Both the position numbers and the translations under genes were made by a program. A stretch of 64,000 nt of DNA from Silurus meridionalis (taxonomy: Eukaryota > Chordata > Actinopteri > Siluriformes > Siluridae), in contig NC_060900.1 of assembly GCF_014805685.1 (NCBI RefSeq), positions 8,883,950-8,947,949 of the forward strand, written 5' to 3'. Below the pieces are notes generated by a model. It had not been told where the DNA came from, searched no databases, and saw only the letters and a list, made by a program, of their open reading frames with translations. This document shows positions 14,712-25,369 of the stretch, piece by piece. Each line of letters starts with the position of its first letter. Positions within the stretch are counted from its first letter, which is position 1.

Positions 14712-15762
14712 GTCTTTAGACTGGACTCTCATTCCCAAAGCATTGTTGACACAGCTCAAGTTCCTGAAAGGAATGTCTCTAGATTACATATGTAATCCTG
14801 GTTCCCTGAGGGAATGAGATGCTCCTCGGACCAAAGGGCCAAAGCAGCCAAACAGTTGCTCCGACATTCTCCACAGACTTGTTCTGTGGACATATAGGTC
14901 CAGTGCGGGACAGCTTTTCCTGGTCTGGGGCCTGGAAAGGAGGAGGACAAATGCCTGGAGCATAACAAGTCATAAGACGACCGAGGATACCTTGAGAACA
15001 TACTCTGTTCTAGGGTAAAAGAAGGCACTGGCCATGCCTCGAGTAAACTCCAGGAGAGGGGGCTACAGAGAGGGCCTGAAAATCTCCCACTCTCTTGAGA
15101 GAGGTAATGGCCAGGAGGAACACAGGCTTGACTGTGAGGAACCTTCAAAGCACCTCCGTCAACACCTCGAAGGAAGGCTCCGATAGGGCTTCCAAGACAA
15201 TGGCCAAGTCCCACACAGGCACTCTAGGTCTACTCAGCGACTGCCCTGCAAGGGGGCATGGTGCGCCGCAATGGTGGACATGTAGACTTTGGCAGTGGAA
15301 GGAGCCAACTCTCCAGCAATGAACCAAACGGGCAGTTAACTGGTTCCAATTGGTGCAGATTGCACCATGCCATGATGAACATGAACAGGCGCCATCTCGT
15401 GATGCATGATCTCCTCATGGAGGAAGCTCTGGATGGTCCACCTCAGTGGAGAGACTGGAGGTTAGGAGCTGTGCCCCCTCAGGGGCCACAGCCAGAGCTT
15501 CCACAGCTCTGGGTGGGAGTGAGCTATTGTGCCCCCTGCCAGAGAGAGAAGATACCCACTGAGAGGAATCTCCCAGGGAGGGTGTTCGAAAAGGGTTGTC
15601 GGTCCTGCAACAGGAAGGGCATTTGCTGGAGCTGGCAATGCCCTAAAGTACTAAAAGTGCACCTTAGGGTGCTGGGGCAGGACGGGCACCGTATACTGAG
15701 GCTCACATTGCCCCTTCCTGAAGAAGTCCCCAGATGGTCAGTTGGTCAAATGCACAGGTAAC
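14712..15762 (-). mobile_element. DIRS-like retroelement fragment, 3' part
   Basis: The minus strand carries the region between RNase H and tyrosine recombinase of a DIRS-type element. It has a decayed E-P-V-N-C segment (about 15335-15350), a S-T-x-K-V-Y-M segment (about 15270-15300), then V-P-V-W-D-L-A (about 15205-15225), and ends in terminal repeat sequence with GGTTCCCTGAGGGAATGAGA (14800-14819). Corresponding blocks occur in the plus-strand copy at 21120-21840. The catalytic tyrosine-recombinase end (F-x-R-F-Y) is replaced by unrelated sequence. Multiple stops are present, so it is a relic. Confidence 0.8.
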
Positions 15763-16106
15763 AGGATAGCTCTCTAATAGCCTTTTGTAAAACCTAATGA
15801 AAACTTTCAGCAGTTCTCTACCATTGCATTGATATTTATCTTGCTTTTCAGAGAACTTTAAAAAAGTAAATAAAAATTAATTAATCAAATTAAAAGGGGC
15901 TAGCAAGTGTCACCCAAATCAAGATTAAATCAAATCTTATTTGTCACATACACATACATACAGAGTATGACATGCAGTGAAATGCTTTTTACGACTGTCC
16001 AGCATGAGGGAATAAAATTGGTGAAAAAAATGAAACAAAGAAAAAGAAGGCAGATAAATAAAGTATAAAAACTATATAAAAATAAGATGGAGGCTGTGAT
16101 AAATAA

Positions 16107-16107
<1 letters not shown>

Positions 16108-16165
<58 letters not shown>
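16108..16165. repeat. (TA)n microsatellite in LINE 3' UTR
   Basis: About 29 TA units inside the LINE 3' region. Confidence 0.95.
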
Positions 16166-16167
<2 letters not shown>

Positions 16168-16238
16168 AAAAAATGCTTATGGCAGTGAGCAGTTAAACAG
16201 TAAACAACAGTAAACAATTTAAGCATGGTTTTTGATTG

Positions 16239-16440
16239 TCCATAAATTGTCCGTGTGCGGTATGGTGTGGTGTAAAGTGTCCATAAGTGTCCGTGTGCGG
16301 TATGGTGTGGTGTAAAGTGTCCATAAGTGTCTGTGTGCGGAATGATGTGGTTTAAAGTGTCCATAAGTTTCTGTGTGCGGTATGGTCAGGGGTAAAGTGT
16401 CCATGTGCGGAATGGTGTGGTATAAAAATGTAAAGTGCAC
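16239..16440. repeat. 40-bp minisatellite
   Basis: About five head-to-tail copies of a unit of about 40 bp that starts GTCCATAAGTGTCCGTGTGC and continues GGTATGGTGTGGTGTAAAGT. Copies differ by a few substitutions, and the last is shortened. It lies between the LINE ORF end and the (TA)n tract, so it looks like an expansion within the LINE 3' UTR. Confidence 0.9.
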
Positions 16441-17186
16441 TGTGCTGTGCGAGTCCAGTGTCTAAAGTGTCTGAAGATGTCCTGCAGGTTAGGGAGCTTG
16501 GTGTGGATGGTACCGTCCAGCTGAACGCACCACCCTCTGGACGGCTCGTCTGTCCTGCATGGTGCTGTTCCTGAACCAGGAAGTGATGCTACCCGTCAAA
16601 ACACTCTCAATGGTGCAGGTGTAGAAAGTCTTTAGCACCTTAAAGGGTAGTTTAAAGTCCCTTAAGCGTCTCAGATGGTACAGACGCTGCCAGGCCTTCT
16701 TCACCAGGGTGTTGATGTGACAGGACCAAGACAGGTCCTGTGTGATGTAAATACCTAGGTACCGGAAACTGTCCACTCTCTCCACTGGGGTCCCATTGAT
16801 GTTTAGCGGTTGGTATGACCGCTCCTGCTTCGTGCTGAAGTCCACGATCAACTCCTTAGTCTTGCTGACGTTCAGGAGAAGGTTGTTGTCCTGGCACCAT
16901 CTCTACAGGTTTTTAACCTCCTGTAGGTAGGCCGCTTGTCGTTGTTGGAGATCAGGCCCACCACAACAGTGTCGTCAGCAAACTTAATGATGGTTGTGGA
17001 GTTGGAAGTGGTCACACAGTCATATGTGTACAGTGAGTACAGCAGGGGGCTCAGAACACAACCCTCTCGGAGCTCCAGTGCTAAAGGGTGAGGGTGGATG
17101 AAGTGTGTTTTCCCACCCGTACGGCTTGTGGTCTGTCTGTCAGGAAGTTAGAGATCCATTGGCACAGCAGCAGGCTGAGTCCCAGG

Positions 17187-17190
<4 letters not shown>

Positions 17191-17250
<60 letters not shown>
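17191..17250. repeat. (GT)n microsatellite at LINE truncation point
   Basis: 30 perfect GT units, immediately adjacent to the 5' break of the LINE. Confidence 0.97.
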
Positions 17251-17252
<2 letters not shown>

Positions 17253-17720
17253 TGCATGTTCTACTACTTATGGAACTCTCTCTTTGTCTCTAAGTAGAAT
17301 GGTATTAATAAGACACAGTTGAGAATCATCCTGCATTACTTGCAGTTTTAACCATGGACCATGTCCCTACTGCCACTCTAATCTTAAGATTATGGCATAT
17401 GTACCAGGCAGCTTGTATGATTATGAAGCCCACCTCAATGAAAAAATACAGTGGATACTTCTAATCTCAACATAGTCGCTCTGCACAAATATGACCATTA
17501 CATTCAAGGTAAAAAATACCAAATGGAGAAGTTAAAGCTCAAATCATAAGCAAGAAAAGTGAAAGCAAGCGCAGCCTTCTTGCAGCTTAGGATCTGGTAC
17601 ATTGGCTACATGCTTTGCAAGCCTATCACAAATGTGCCCATGTGAGCACTTACTTCGCATCGTAAGGCAAGCAGAAAGAATGACCACACAAGCCCTTGAG
17701 CCAATCCCTTGTATCTGACC
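17251..17720. other. Non-coding stretch
   Basis: No recognisable feature. It separates the LINE/(GT)n junction from the interspersed repeat at 17722. Confidence 0.4.
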
Positions 17721-17721
17721 T

Positions 17722-18015
17722 TTAGTTACATCATTTACATTTACATTACATTTGGGACATTTAGCAGATGCCCTTATCCAGAGCGACGTACAAAAGTGCT
17801 TTGAGTCTCTAGCAATGAATAGATCTACACTGGTACGCAAGATTACAAACTTAATATAAATATAACTCCTAAATTCTACAAAGCAAACTTGGTAAGTGCT
17901 AATTTAAGTGTTTGAGGAAGAGGTAGGTCTTCAATCGTCGCTTGAAGATAGTCAGGGACTCCGCTGTACGGACATCTAGGGGAAGTTCATTCCAACACCT
18001 TGGTGCCAGAACATC
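17722..18015 (+). repeat. Interspersed repeat with a LINE-like 3' tail
   Basis: Contains the very common teleost block GGACATTTAGCAGATGCCCT followed by TATCCAGAGCGACGTACA and, further on, CTTCAATCGTCGCTTGAAGA and GGGGAAGTTCATTCCAAC. A short fragment of the same block occurs at 27897-27960. No coding capacity is visible. Confidence 0.8.
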
Positions 18016-18123
18016 ATGTATGATAATACAAATATTAAACACAAATGTAACTCCTTACCTTTCTCTTATTAAATTTTTCATTGATTCAGAAGAGGCTTGG
18101 TTTCTAGGAGGATGCATTTTTTT

Positions 18124-18128
18124 GTGTG

Positions 18129-18185
<57 letters not shown>
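18124..18185. repeat. (GT)n microsatellite
   Basis: About 27 GT units with TTTGTC interruptions at the 5' side. Confidence 0.95.
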
Positions 18186-18188
<3 letters not shown>

Positions 18189-18357
18189 CACATGGCCTTT
18201 TTCCGGAAACTTTCCCAGGTGCGCTGACGATGCACTTGCAATCGGCTTTGTGTTTTAGAGCCATCACAGCTTAAGTAAATGCTACTTTAATCCTTTCTAA
18301 TGTCCTTCACACACATACACACACACTCCTTCTTCCTTACACGTACACATTCTCTCT

Positions 18358-18379
18358 CTTTCTCACTCTCACACACACA

Positions 18380-18428
<49 letters not shown>
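18358..18428. repeat. (CA)n microsatellite
   Basis: CT-rich start, then CA units with TCACAC interruptions at both ends. It lies 172 bp from the (GT)n tract at 18124-18185, in the opposite orientation. Confidence 0.95.
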
Positions 18429-19189
18429 AAATTCCGCTTCTATTTGCTATTTTACTGCTACCTAAAACACTAACAGGTCAGAACATGTAAACTCTATTTG
18501 AACACTATTTAAGGTGTATGTGTACTTGTGAGTGTTGTGTGTTTTTGTGTGTGTGTTTGTGTGTGCGAGGTGGGGGTCGGGGGGTGGGTAGTGTAGGTGT
18601 GGTTTTTGAGCACACCTGAATCATAAAGAGTCTCTCTTTTTTGTTTTAACACTTTCAAAAACAATATGAAATTCAAAACAATACCCTTTTTCTCCCCCAT
18701 TAGTAATGGGAAGAACACCAAAAATTCACTTCACTCCATTTATCTCTCCTTTACATATTTAAATTGGAATTCCTGTTTATAAAACACACATTAAGGATGT
18801 TTAAAAAAGGATGGATGTGTGTAAATGTTTTTAGAAACAGAGAGAAGTAGCTACAGAGTAAGCACAGTTCCCCCTTAGGAACTCCAGCTGTGTCAACAAC
18901 ACTTTGGGAACGCTTCTGCGTGTCCACACTCTGAACCACGTGTGTTATCAAGCCAATGAAGAGGCATGACATCACCCAGCCGGTGACCAGAAAGCTATTA
19001 ACCTGCATGCGGTGGAGTTGGCACTAACTTCTGTGGTTCAGGACGTGTGGTGTGTGTCTGTACTACCAAAGGTAAGGTAAGAAGAAAATAATGGATAGCA
19101 AGCAATCCTTCCTGGCTATGCGTTCCTCCTTGCCCCCGCTTTAGCTCAAGGGGGATACGCACAGTTTGTGTGTCCCTTGCTTGGGAGTG

Positions 19190-19780
19190 GAGCATGCACG
19201 GTTGGCTCTTGATGTTTCACTCTTCGAGGAGGACACTCCTGCTCCTAGCGGTTCTGGCTGACAATCAAGGTCCTGGGGTTCGCAGGTGGACCTGGCAGAG
19301 GGTTTGGAAATGGGCTTGTCCCTTACTCCTGGCTCACCTGCTAGTTCCAGCGCCTTTTCTTATGGATTGGAAGCAAAGGTTTTTTTACCTGTGAAGGGGG
19401 TGCCGAGCTTCACCTCTCTTCTTCCGAGGAGGGGAAGGGGGTTGGATTTGAGCAAACCCATAGACACACCCTCCCAGCCAGTCCTTTTTGAGGAGCTTCT
19501 GGAGGTAGCGGCTCGTGCTGTGGCCAAGCTAGTTATTGGGGCAACCAAAGAGATTGCTAGGGCCATTGGCCGTCTATAACCACTCATGTAGCCTTTTAGA
19601 GGCACCTCGGACCATAGCCATTTTGCTGGAGCAGTTGGCAGCATTTCAGTGCTTGCTCCCACACCATTCTCTTGGGGCTGCTCAGTGGGCGCAGCCCCAG
19701 CCCCAACCCAGCACATCCACCCATCGTGATGTGCAGAAACAAGAGAGTTGCCAATCACACTGCCCCTGTTAGGGATCGCA
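19190..19780 (+). pseudogene. DIRS gag-like relic
   Basis: Overlapping short frames rich in Pro, Ser, Leu and Ala lie between the left terminal repeat and the RT region. One readable frame spans 19286-19579, with a helical-looking end rich in Ala, Val and Ile. No zinc knuckle is visible. The assignment rests on position inside the element, since gag of these elements is poorly conserved. Confidence 0.5.
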
Positions 19781-19999
19781 GGCGATGCACTAGGCCAAAG
19801 CCCAGGTAGCTGACGGATCTGAGGACCATTATCTTCAGTAAGAGGGGTAAAAAATCCTGACCCTTCAGGACTGTCTGGGGATCCTGCTGGAGAGGGGCAA
19901 CATGCACCTCAGCATGCGGTACCTGCCTACCCTGGTCCCCTTATCTCCAGCCCAGCACTGCAGCGGAATTAGGGGTCTCGCTGCCTATCAGGAAGCCAC

Positions 20000-20400
20000 A
20001 AGAGCTATATCAGGGCATAGTTCCAGCTCTAGGCACACCAGAGGTCAGTCTTGAGAGACTGATTCCCTTAAGAGGGATGTCTAAAATCAGGTCCAAGGAC
20101 TGTTTTTTCACAATAGATCTGAAGGATGTATACTTTAATGTACCCATCCTGCCTTCACACAGAAAGTTCCTGAGGTTCGCTTTTGGGGGCAAAGTTTACC
20201 AATATCGCACCGTCACAAAGTAAGGCTCTATTGGTTGACACTAGCTCAATCAGAGCATTTGGCAGTTCGGCATAGAGATCTTGCCCACATTGAGGTATTG
20301 GGGTAAAGGCTAAACACCAAGAAGAATGTGCTTTGCGGACACAGCTGTCTCCTGCTCGAATCGAATCCATCCTCATGGCTGTCTCTTGCTTGGCCTACTG
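20000..20400 (+). pseudogene. DIRS reverse transcriptase relic
   Basis: At 20115-20215 the plus strand encodes a recognisable RT palm segment: T-I-D-L-K-D-x-Y-F then P-I-L-P-S-H-R-K-F-L-R-F-A-F-G. This covers the first catalytic aspartate region (motif A). The sequence then jumps at about 20222 to a segment R-D-L-A-H-I ... L-R-L-N-T-K-K that normally lies after the Y-x-D-D box. The YxDD motif and fingers/palm centre are therefore deleted, and the frame has stops. Non-functional. Confidence 0.85.
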
Positions 20401-20539
20401 CATATGAGACCCCTCCAATGGTGGCTTAAAACCAGGGCATTTTCCCGTATTGGCAACACACTCCGCACAATCAAGGTCATGCGGTGAGACTTATGGGCCT
20501 TAGACATGTGGAGAGATCCTGGGTTCCTGTCACAGGGCT

Positions 20540-20960
20540 CTGCATTGGGAGCTGTCGTTGCAAAACAATGGATGCTTCCCTTATGGGATGGGGAGCGGTC
20601 ATGAGTTGCTGTACTTGGGGGTAGAGGCCCCATCTGCTGTGGCACATGAATTGCCTGGAGATGCTGGCCGTGCTCTGAAGCATTTCCTTCCAGATCTGAG
20701 AGGCCAACATGTTCTAATCCATGCGGACAACACTTCTGTGGTCTCTGACATCAACCACCAGGGGGGGTCTGTGATCTCACCTCCTGTACAAGCTGGCACA
20801 TCAGATCCTCCTGTGGGCCTAAGGAAACCCAGGATGGAAGCAGCAGCCTTTCGAGGCAAGGGCCAAGGCCATGGGAATGGAGACTCCGCCCCAAAGTGGT
20901 GAAGCAGATTTGATAAAGAATCTACAGAGCACAAGTGGATCTGTGGACACAAGAGACTTC
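20540..20960 (+). pseudogene. DIRS RNase H relic
   Basis: The frame around 20700-20775 keeps a L-P-D-L-R-G-Q-H-V-L block followed by H-A-D-N-T-S-V-V-S and N-H-Q-G-G, the conserved RNase H aspartate segment of this retroelement group. Downstream (20940-21060), pieces of the RNase H/recombinase linker appear in shifting frames. Stops separate the parts. Confidence 0.8.
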
Positions 20961-21169
20961 ACACTGTCATCTCTGGTTCTCCCTTACTCATCCAGCCCTC
21001 TTGGGCTGGACACCATGGTGCAGGTGCACCTGTATGCCTTTCCCCTGTCGCACTGCTCCCGGGAGTTCTGGAGAGACTTCGCCGGGATGGAGTTCGTCTT
21101 CTTCTCCTCCCGTTTGGATCCAGTTAACTGCCTGGTTGGCTCAGTGCTGGAGTTCCTGCAGGGACAGTT

Positions 21170-21690
21170 CGCCAAGGGTTGTCTCCCTCTATTCTGAAGG
21201 TTTACATGCTTACTATCATGGCCCATCATGCTTCGCTTTCTAAACAGGGTAAGAACCCACTAGTGACACGTTTCCTCCGCAGCGCCTGAAGGCTGAGGCC
21301 TTCAGTGTGACCTAGAGTGCCTGTGTGGGACTTGGCCGTTGTTCTGGAGTCCCTGTCCAAGCCTCCCTTCGAGCCTTAGCCCAAGGTTCCTGTGAGGTTT
21401 CTCATGGTTATGACTGTGTTTCTTCTGGCCATCTACTCTCTCAAGAGAGAAATCTTCGGCCCTCTCTGTGGCCCCTTTTCTCCTGGAATTTTCTCATGGC
21501 CAGTGCCTTCCTCTACACCAGAACGGGGTATGTTCCCAAGGTGCCCTCTACTCGGAGTGTGGCAGCCTCTAAGGCATTGTCCTCTGGAGTTTCTCTCCAA
21601 GACATCAGCAACGCTGCAGGCTGGTCTACCCCACTGACCTTTATCAGGTTTTATAGCCTTGAACTTAGTGCCATTCCTGGCCCCTTCTAG
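21170..21690 (+). pseudogene. DIRS tyrosine recombinase relic
   Basis: The frame covering 21325-21690 ends with G-V-S-L-Q-D-I-S-N-A-A-G-W-S-T-P and F-I-R-F-Y-S-L, the C-terminal box of DIRS tyrosine recombinases with its catalytic Tyr near 21652. An N-terminal piece (I-L-K-V-Y-M-L near 21195, then T-R-F-L-R) is in another frame. This enzyme would circularise or insert the DNA copy in place of a DDE integrase. The frame is broken, so it is inactive. Confidence 0.85.
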
Positions 21691-22025
21691 CTATACCCAT
21701 CCACACTAGGCAGGGACTGGTCAGTCTGGTGGTATTGGACACTCCTTCCCAAAGCGTTGTTGACATAGCTCAAGTTCCTGAAGGGGAATGCCTCCAGGTT
21801 ACGTATGTAATCCTGGTTTCCCGAGGGAATGAGACGTTGCGTCTCCAACTGCAGTGCTTTCTTCCCTGTTCAGAAGCTAGCGCGTTTATACCTTCCTGGC
21901 CTCTCTATTGGACTGATTACACACAGGGTTCAGAGCGTGGACATGCGGAATCATTCCCAAAGCGTTGTTGACGCAGCATCTCGTTCCCCTTAGGGAAACA
22001 GGGTAACATACGCAACCTGGAGACG

Positions 22026-22140
22026 ATGATGCATGTATTAATGAATTAAATAAATAGATGGATGAATTAATGAATGAATGAATGAACAAACAAACACAAG
22101 AATAAATATACAAACAAACAAATAAATAAATGAATGCATA
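22026..22140. repeat. Degenerate tetranucleotide repeat
   Basis: Imperfect GAAT, AAAT and CAAA units adjoin the right end of the DIRS element. Confidence 0.8.
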
Positions 22141-22726
22141 AATTTACAAACTGTCTAAAAGGTGGCTCAACAGTTCAATCGTTTACTAAAGTCACAATAT
22201 ACTGTAATTCTACTTTACATCAAATTATATCACTAATTACATTCGAATCAAAAGGAAAGGTATATGATTATGAGAGTAAACACAGCAGATCTACCATGAG
22301 GTCTGCAAGGGGTTAATTTGTTAGTTATCTGTATACAGACACTAACAAAGCCCAGATGGCCAATAAACACAGCAAGCCAAGTCAGTAAACAAACAAAAAA
22401 ACTTTCTTCTATATAAAGTGACACCTAAACACTTTGGAGAAATCATGAAATGTTGAGGAACAATGTGTTATTGTGGCTTGAAAGAAAAAAAAAGCATCGT
22501 GCTTTGGCACACGGTGCCTTATACTGCTTTTAATTTGCTATGCTTATTAAGAGATCTCAACTAGCAAAGCTTCCATAAGAACATGGCTGCAAAGATTGCT
22601 AACACATTTGCAATGTTTCATTATTATTACCCCATTTTCAAACCTTTACTACCATGCACAAAGGAGCTTGCTGTATATTACAGCACACCAAGTAACAATT
22701 ACACACATGTATGCACCACAAGATGT

Positions 22727-22727
<1 letters not shown>
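22141..22727. other. Non-coding stretch
   Basis: AT-rich, with no recognised element or exon. Confidence 0.4.

Positions 22728-22789
<62 letters not shown>
22728..22789. repeat. (CA)n microsatellite
   Basis: About 31 perfect CA units. Confidence 0.97.
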
Positions 22790-22791
<2 letters not shown>

Positions 22792-24638
22792 CATGCATAC
22801 ATTCACACATAGTAGAATCATCTACATGTACATGTACATATTCATGTGTAAATACCGCTAACCTCAGGGCTCGCTACATATCATTATGTGTATAAATCAA
22901 TTTATTTACTGTAAAATTTATTCTCCTGTAATTTTATTTTATTTTTCTAACTCATTCAGCTTTTTCTCAGAAAATTTAACTTTTCCTGTTGAGATTTTAA
23001 ATCTCATAATCTGTATAATTATTGCCACATTATCCTTTTGGCAAAAAAAATAATAAATAATAAACACGTTATGTTTTAATTTGTCAGTGTTACAATGTAG
23101 ATGTGCTTATTGAATGAATATTTATGAATTTAGTGTATACATCTTGGTCTGGATTACTCAGATTACTTGCATCTTGCAGGATTCTGAAGTTTGTGGCTCT
23201 GAAAAGTGGCAATACAAAGTATAAGGACTTTTGAATTTTTAAAAGAAAAGAACAAATTTCAAGTTTATGGGGAAACTGCATTTTTTTATGACATACTCCC
23301 TGCTACATTTATTTACTTATCCCAGCATTTAACTAACACCTGGGAAAATTCGGCATAGAAAGATTTGTCAGCATGTTTGAACCATCTTACTGTAGGACAG
23401 CCTGCTTCATCACTTCATCATCAGGTAACCACCACATCTGGGATCATCACTGATGGACGTACTGCCATATTTGAAACGTTTACACCATTAAAATATCTTA
23501 CTGCTGCAATTCTTCTGTAGACATCCAGAGGAGTTTTGCACCTTCATTCACAAGAAACTTCATCACCACATGCTGTTCCATGCATAGACTAACACTGTTG
23601 TCTGCCATCTTAATTATGGTCTCTGGATTGGCCCACGACATTTATTTTTTAGTAATAGGACATGCAAGCCACTTACTACTGCGTGCAGTGCCACCATGCT
23701 AACATCCATTTTTATACCTGTAATATTAAAAGTCCCTGTTCTACTTGAACACTCCTCATATAAGGTTTTTGGTACGTTGTGGGCATAGCGTGAGACCAAC
23801 ATTAGGCGTCCATAAACTTGACGTTATACTAAATAAGCTGAGGCTTAATAACAATGCTGTGCTCATTGTATCTATATGTGCCTCTTGAGTATTTGGAAGG
23901 AAACCAGCACATTCGGCTAGCATAACTGGATAACAGTCATGCTCCACTATCATCCACACTGGATGATAAACAAGTAGACTTTGGGAAACAATTAAATTAA
24001 TTAGATCCTGATGGGAGTATGGTGTTGCAATATTCCTGATAGAATTTTCTCATCAATATATTTATTTATTTATTTACAAAAAAATTTAATTTTTCCTCTT
24101 TATCATTAAAATCAGATGCTGTGTATTTTCTGGTGTTTAAGTAAAAATGTCACATTCAATAATCTGCTCAGACATCCCTTACAAATACAGTATTGTCTCT
24201 TTCCTGCTTTGTTTTGTGTTTGTGTCCCTCCTCGGGAAAAACATTCCTCTTTGATTAGAGAGGCCAGGAAGGCAAAAAAGAAAAACTGTAAAAGCAACCT
24301 GAGACCAGCTAGTCAAAGCTAAGCACATACTTTTCAACTTTATGTCTGCTTTGCTAATTACGTTTTATAAAAGAACCTGCTCAAAAAAAGAAATAAATAA
24401 ATAAAAAGTAGTAGAAACCGAAATGTAATGCCTTGCGTTAAATAGAGGGGGGAAAAAACCTTGAACACTTAAGCAAAGCTTTGTCAGTATGGTGCAAGCA
24501 CTCACACATGCACTGAGAAAACCCAGGCAGTGAGATGAGTTATGCTGATAAGAGTAAAGTAAAGCGGTGGAATACAAATCTGCTGGATTATGGGACTTGT
24601 GGGTGGATGAGAGGTGGAGGGTTTCGATTACCACAAAT

Positions 24639-24640
<2 letters not shown>
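22790..24640. other. Non-coding stretch
   Basis: About 1.85 kb with TTTA-type runs near 24058-24075. There is no ORF above about 70 codons and no recognisable repeat family. I see nothing else. Confidence 0.4.

Positions 24641-24684
<44 letters not shown>
24641..24684. repeat. (TG)n microsatellite
   Basis: 22 perfect TG units. Confidence 0.96.
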
Positions 24685-24685
<1 letters not shown>

Positions 24686-25066
24686 TTGCAAAGCCAGACT
24701 TCCCAACCACTGACTGCACTGGGAGTAATTAATTATCAAGAGTGAAACTGATCTATATGTTTTAATAATGAATGCAGTCAAAGTTCTGTTCATCATACCT
24801 TTAAGAGTAGAAAGTTTTCTTTTGTTGCAGACACACAGTGAGAGCACCCTTACAAACTATTACCAGGACAGCAGGGTTACACTTGTGGTTTCTTTAAAAT
24901 AGTCAGGAACGGCATGTATTTTCTGACATAGTGAAGTAAAAAGTAAAACATTCACATTAAAATGTAAAAAAAAAAGTTAAAGTTTCCCAAATGATATCCA
25001 CATAAACATCCGTGCTGTACAGGAATGAAGTAATGAACTTACTTTATTACTGTAAACCCTTAAAGC

Positions 25067-25220
25067 CAGTGGTGTAAAGTATTTAATTTTTGTAAATGTA
25101 CTTTGTTACTGTACTTTGGCTAGCAAAAAAAGCAACTTTTATCTTTTACTCTCTACTCTACATTTATAACAAAATTTATAATTCAATACATGTTCTCTTT
25201 ACTCTGTACTCTTGTACAAT
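25067..25220 (+). mobile_element. hAT-like MITE end
   Basis: Starts CAGTGGTGTAAAGTATTT and continues with T-rich text containing GTACTTTGTTACTGTACTTT, the terminal sequence of a common fish non-autonomous hAT-type family. The matching right end was not found, so this is a truncated copy. Class assigned from the terminus only. Confidence 0.5.
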
Positions 25221-25369
25221 TTGATTTGTATTTTAGGAAATAAAACCTCACAAATTGACTGTGTTAGGCGTTCACTAACACGTGTCTTGGTGTTGAGAAC
25301 TAGAGCATCTTTGAGTCTACGTTCAATATGAGTCAAATACTCAAGTACTGTTTAAGTCAGATACTTTAA

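Larger units (their letters stand above)
15919..17190 (-). mobile_element. 5'-truncated LINE (CR1/L2/Rex-like non-LTR retrotransposon)
   Basis: Minus strand. From 5' to 3' it has an RT segment [10 protein letters not shown] (about 17130-17160), G-C-V-L-S-P-L-L-Y (about 17035-17065) and the catalytic F-A-D-D (about 16970-16985). The C-terminal RT/thumb region is open over 16489-16851, with S-F-R-Y-L-G and S-W-F-R-N-S blocks. The 3' UTR holds a 40-bp minisatellite and a (TA)n tract. The 3' tail (about 15920-15990) matches the usual GCATTTCACTGCATGTC...GACAAATAAG ending. The 5' side stops exactly at a (GT)n tract. Some frameshifts are present and the C-terminus is degraded. Confidence 0.85.
18866..22022 (+). 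mobile_element. DIRS-like tyrosine-recombinase retroelement, degraded
   Basis: About 3.15 kb. Inverted termini are visible: the left end (about 18870-18970) carries AACTCCAGCTGTGTCAACAA and CACACTCTGAACCACGTGTG. The right end (about 21865-22015) carries their reverse complements in diverged form. Inside, in plus orientation, are a gag-like region, RT, RNase H and tyrosine recombinase relics, which is the DIRS order. An intact element would be nearer 5-6 kb, so large internal parts are missing, including the centre of RT. Many stops and frameshifts; not autonomous. A second fragment of the same or a close family lies in opposite orientation at 14712-15762. Confidence 0.88.

Noticed and set aside
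14756..15761. Host protein-coding gene from the 152- and 167-residue frames
   Set aside because: The minus frame is DIRS retroelement sequence matching the copy at 21325-21690, and the plus frame is its shadow.
16239..16440. CRISPR-like array
   Set aside because: The repeats are contiguous 40-bp units without unique spacers and lie in a LINE 3' UTR of a eukaryotic genome.
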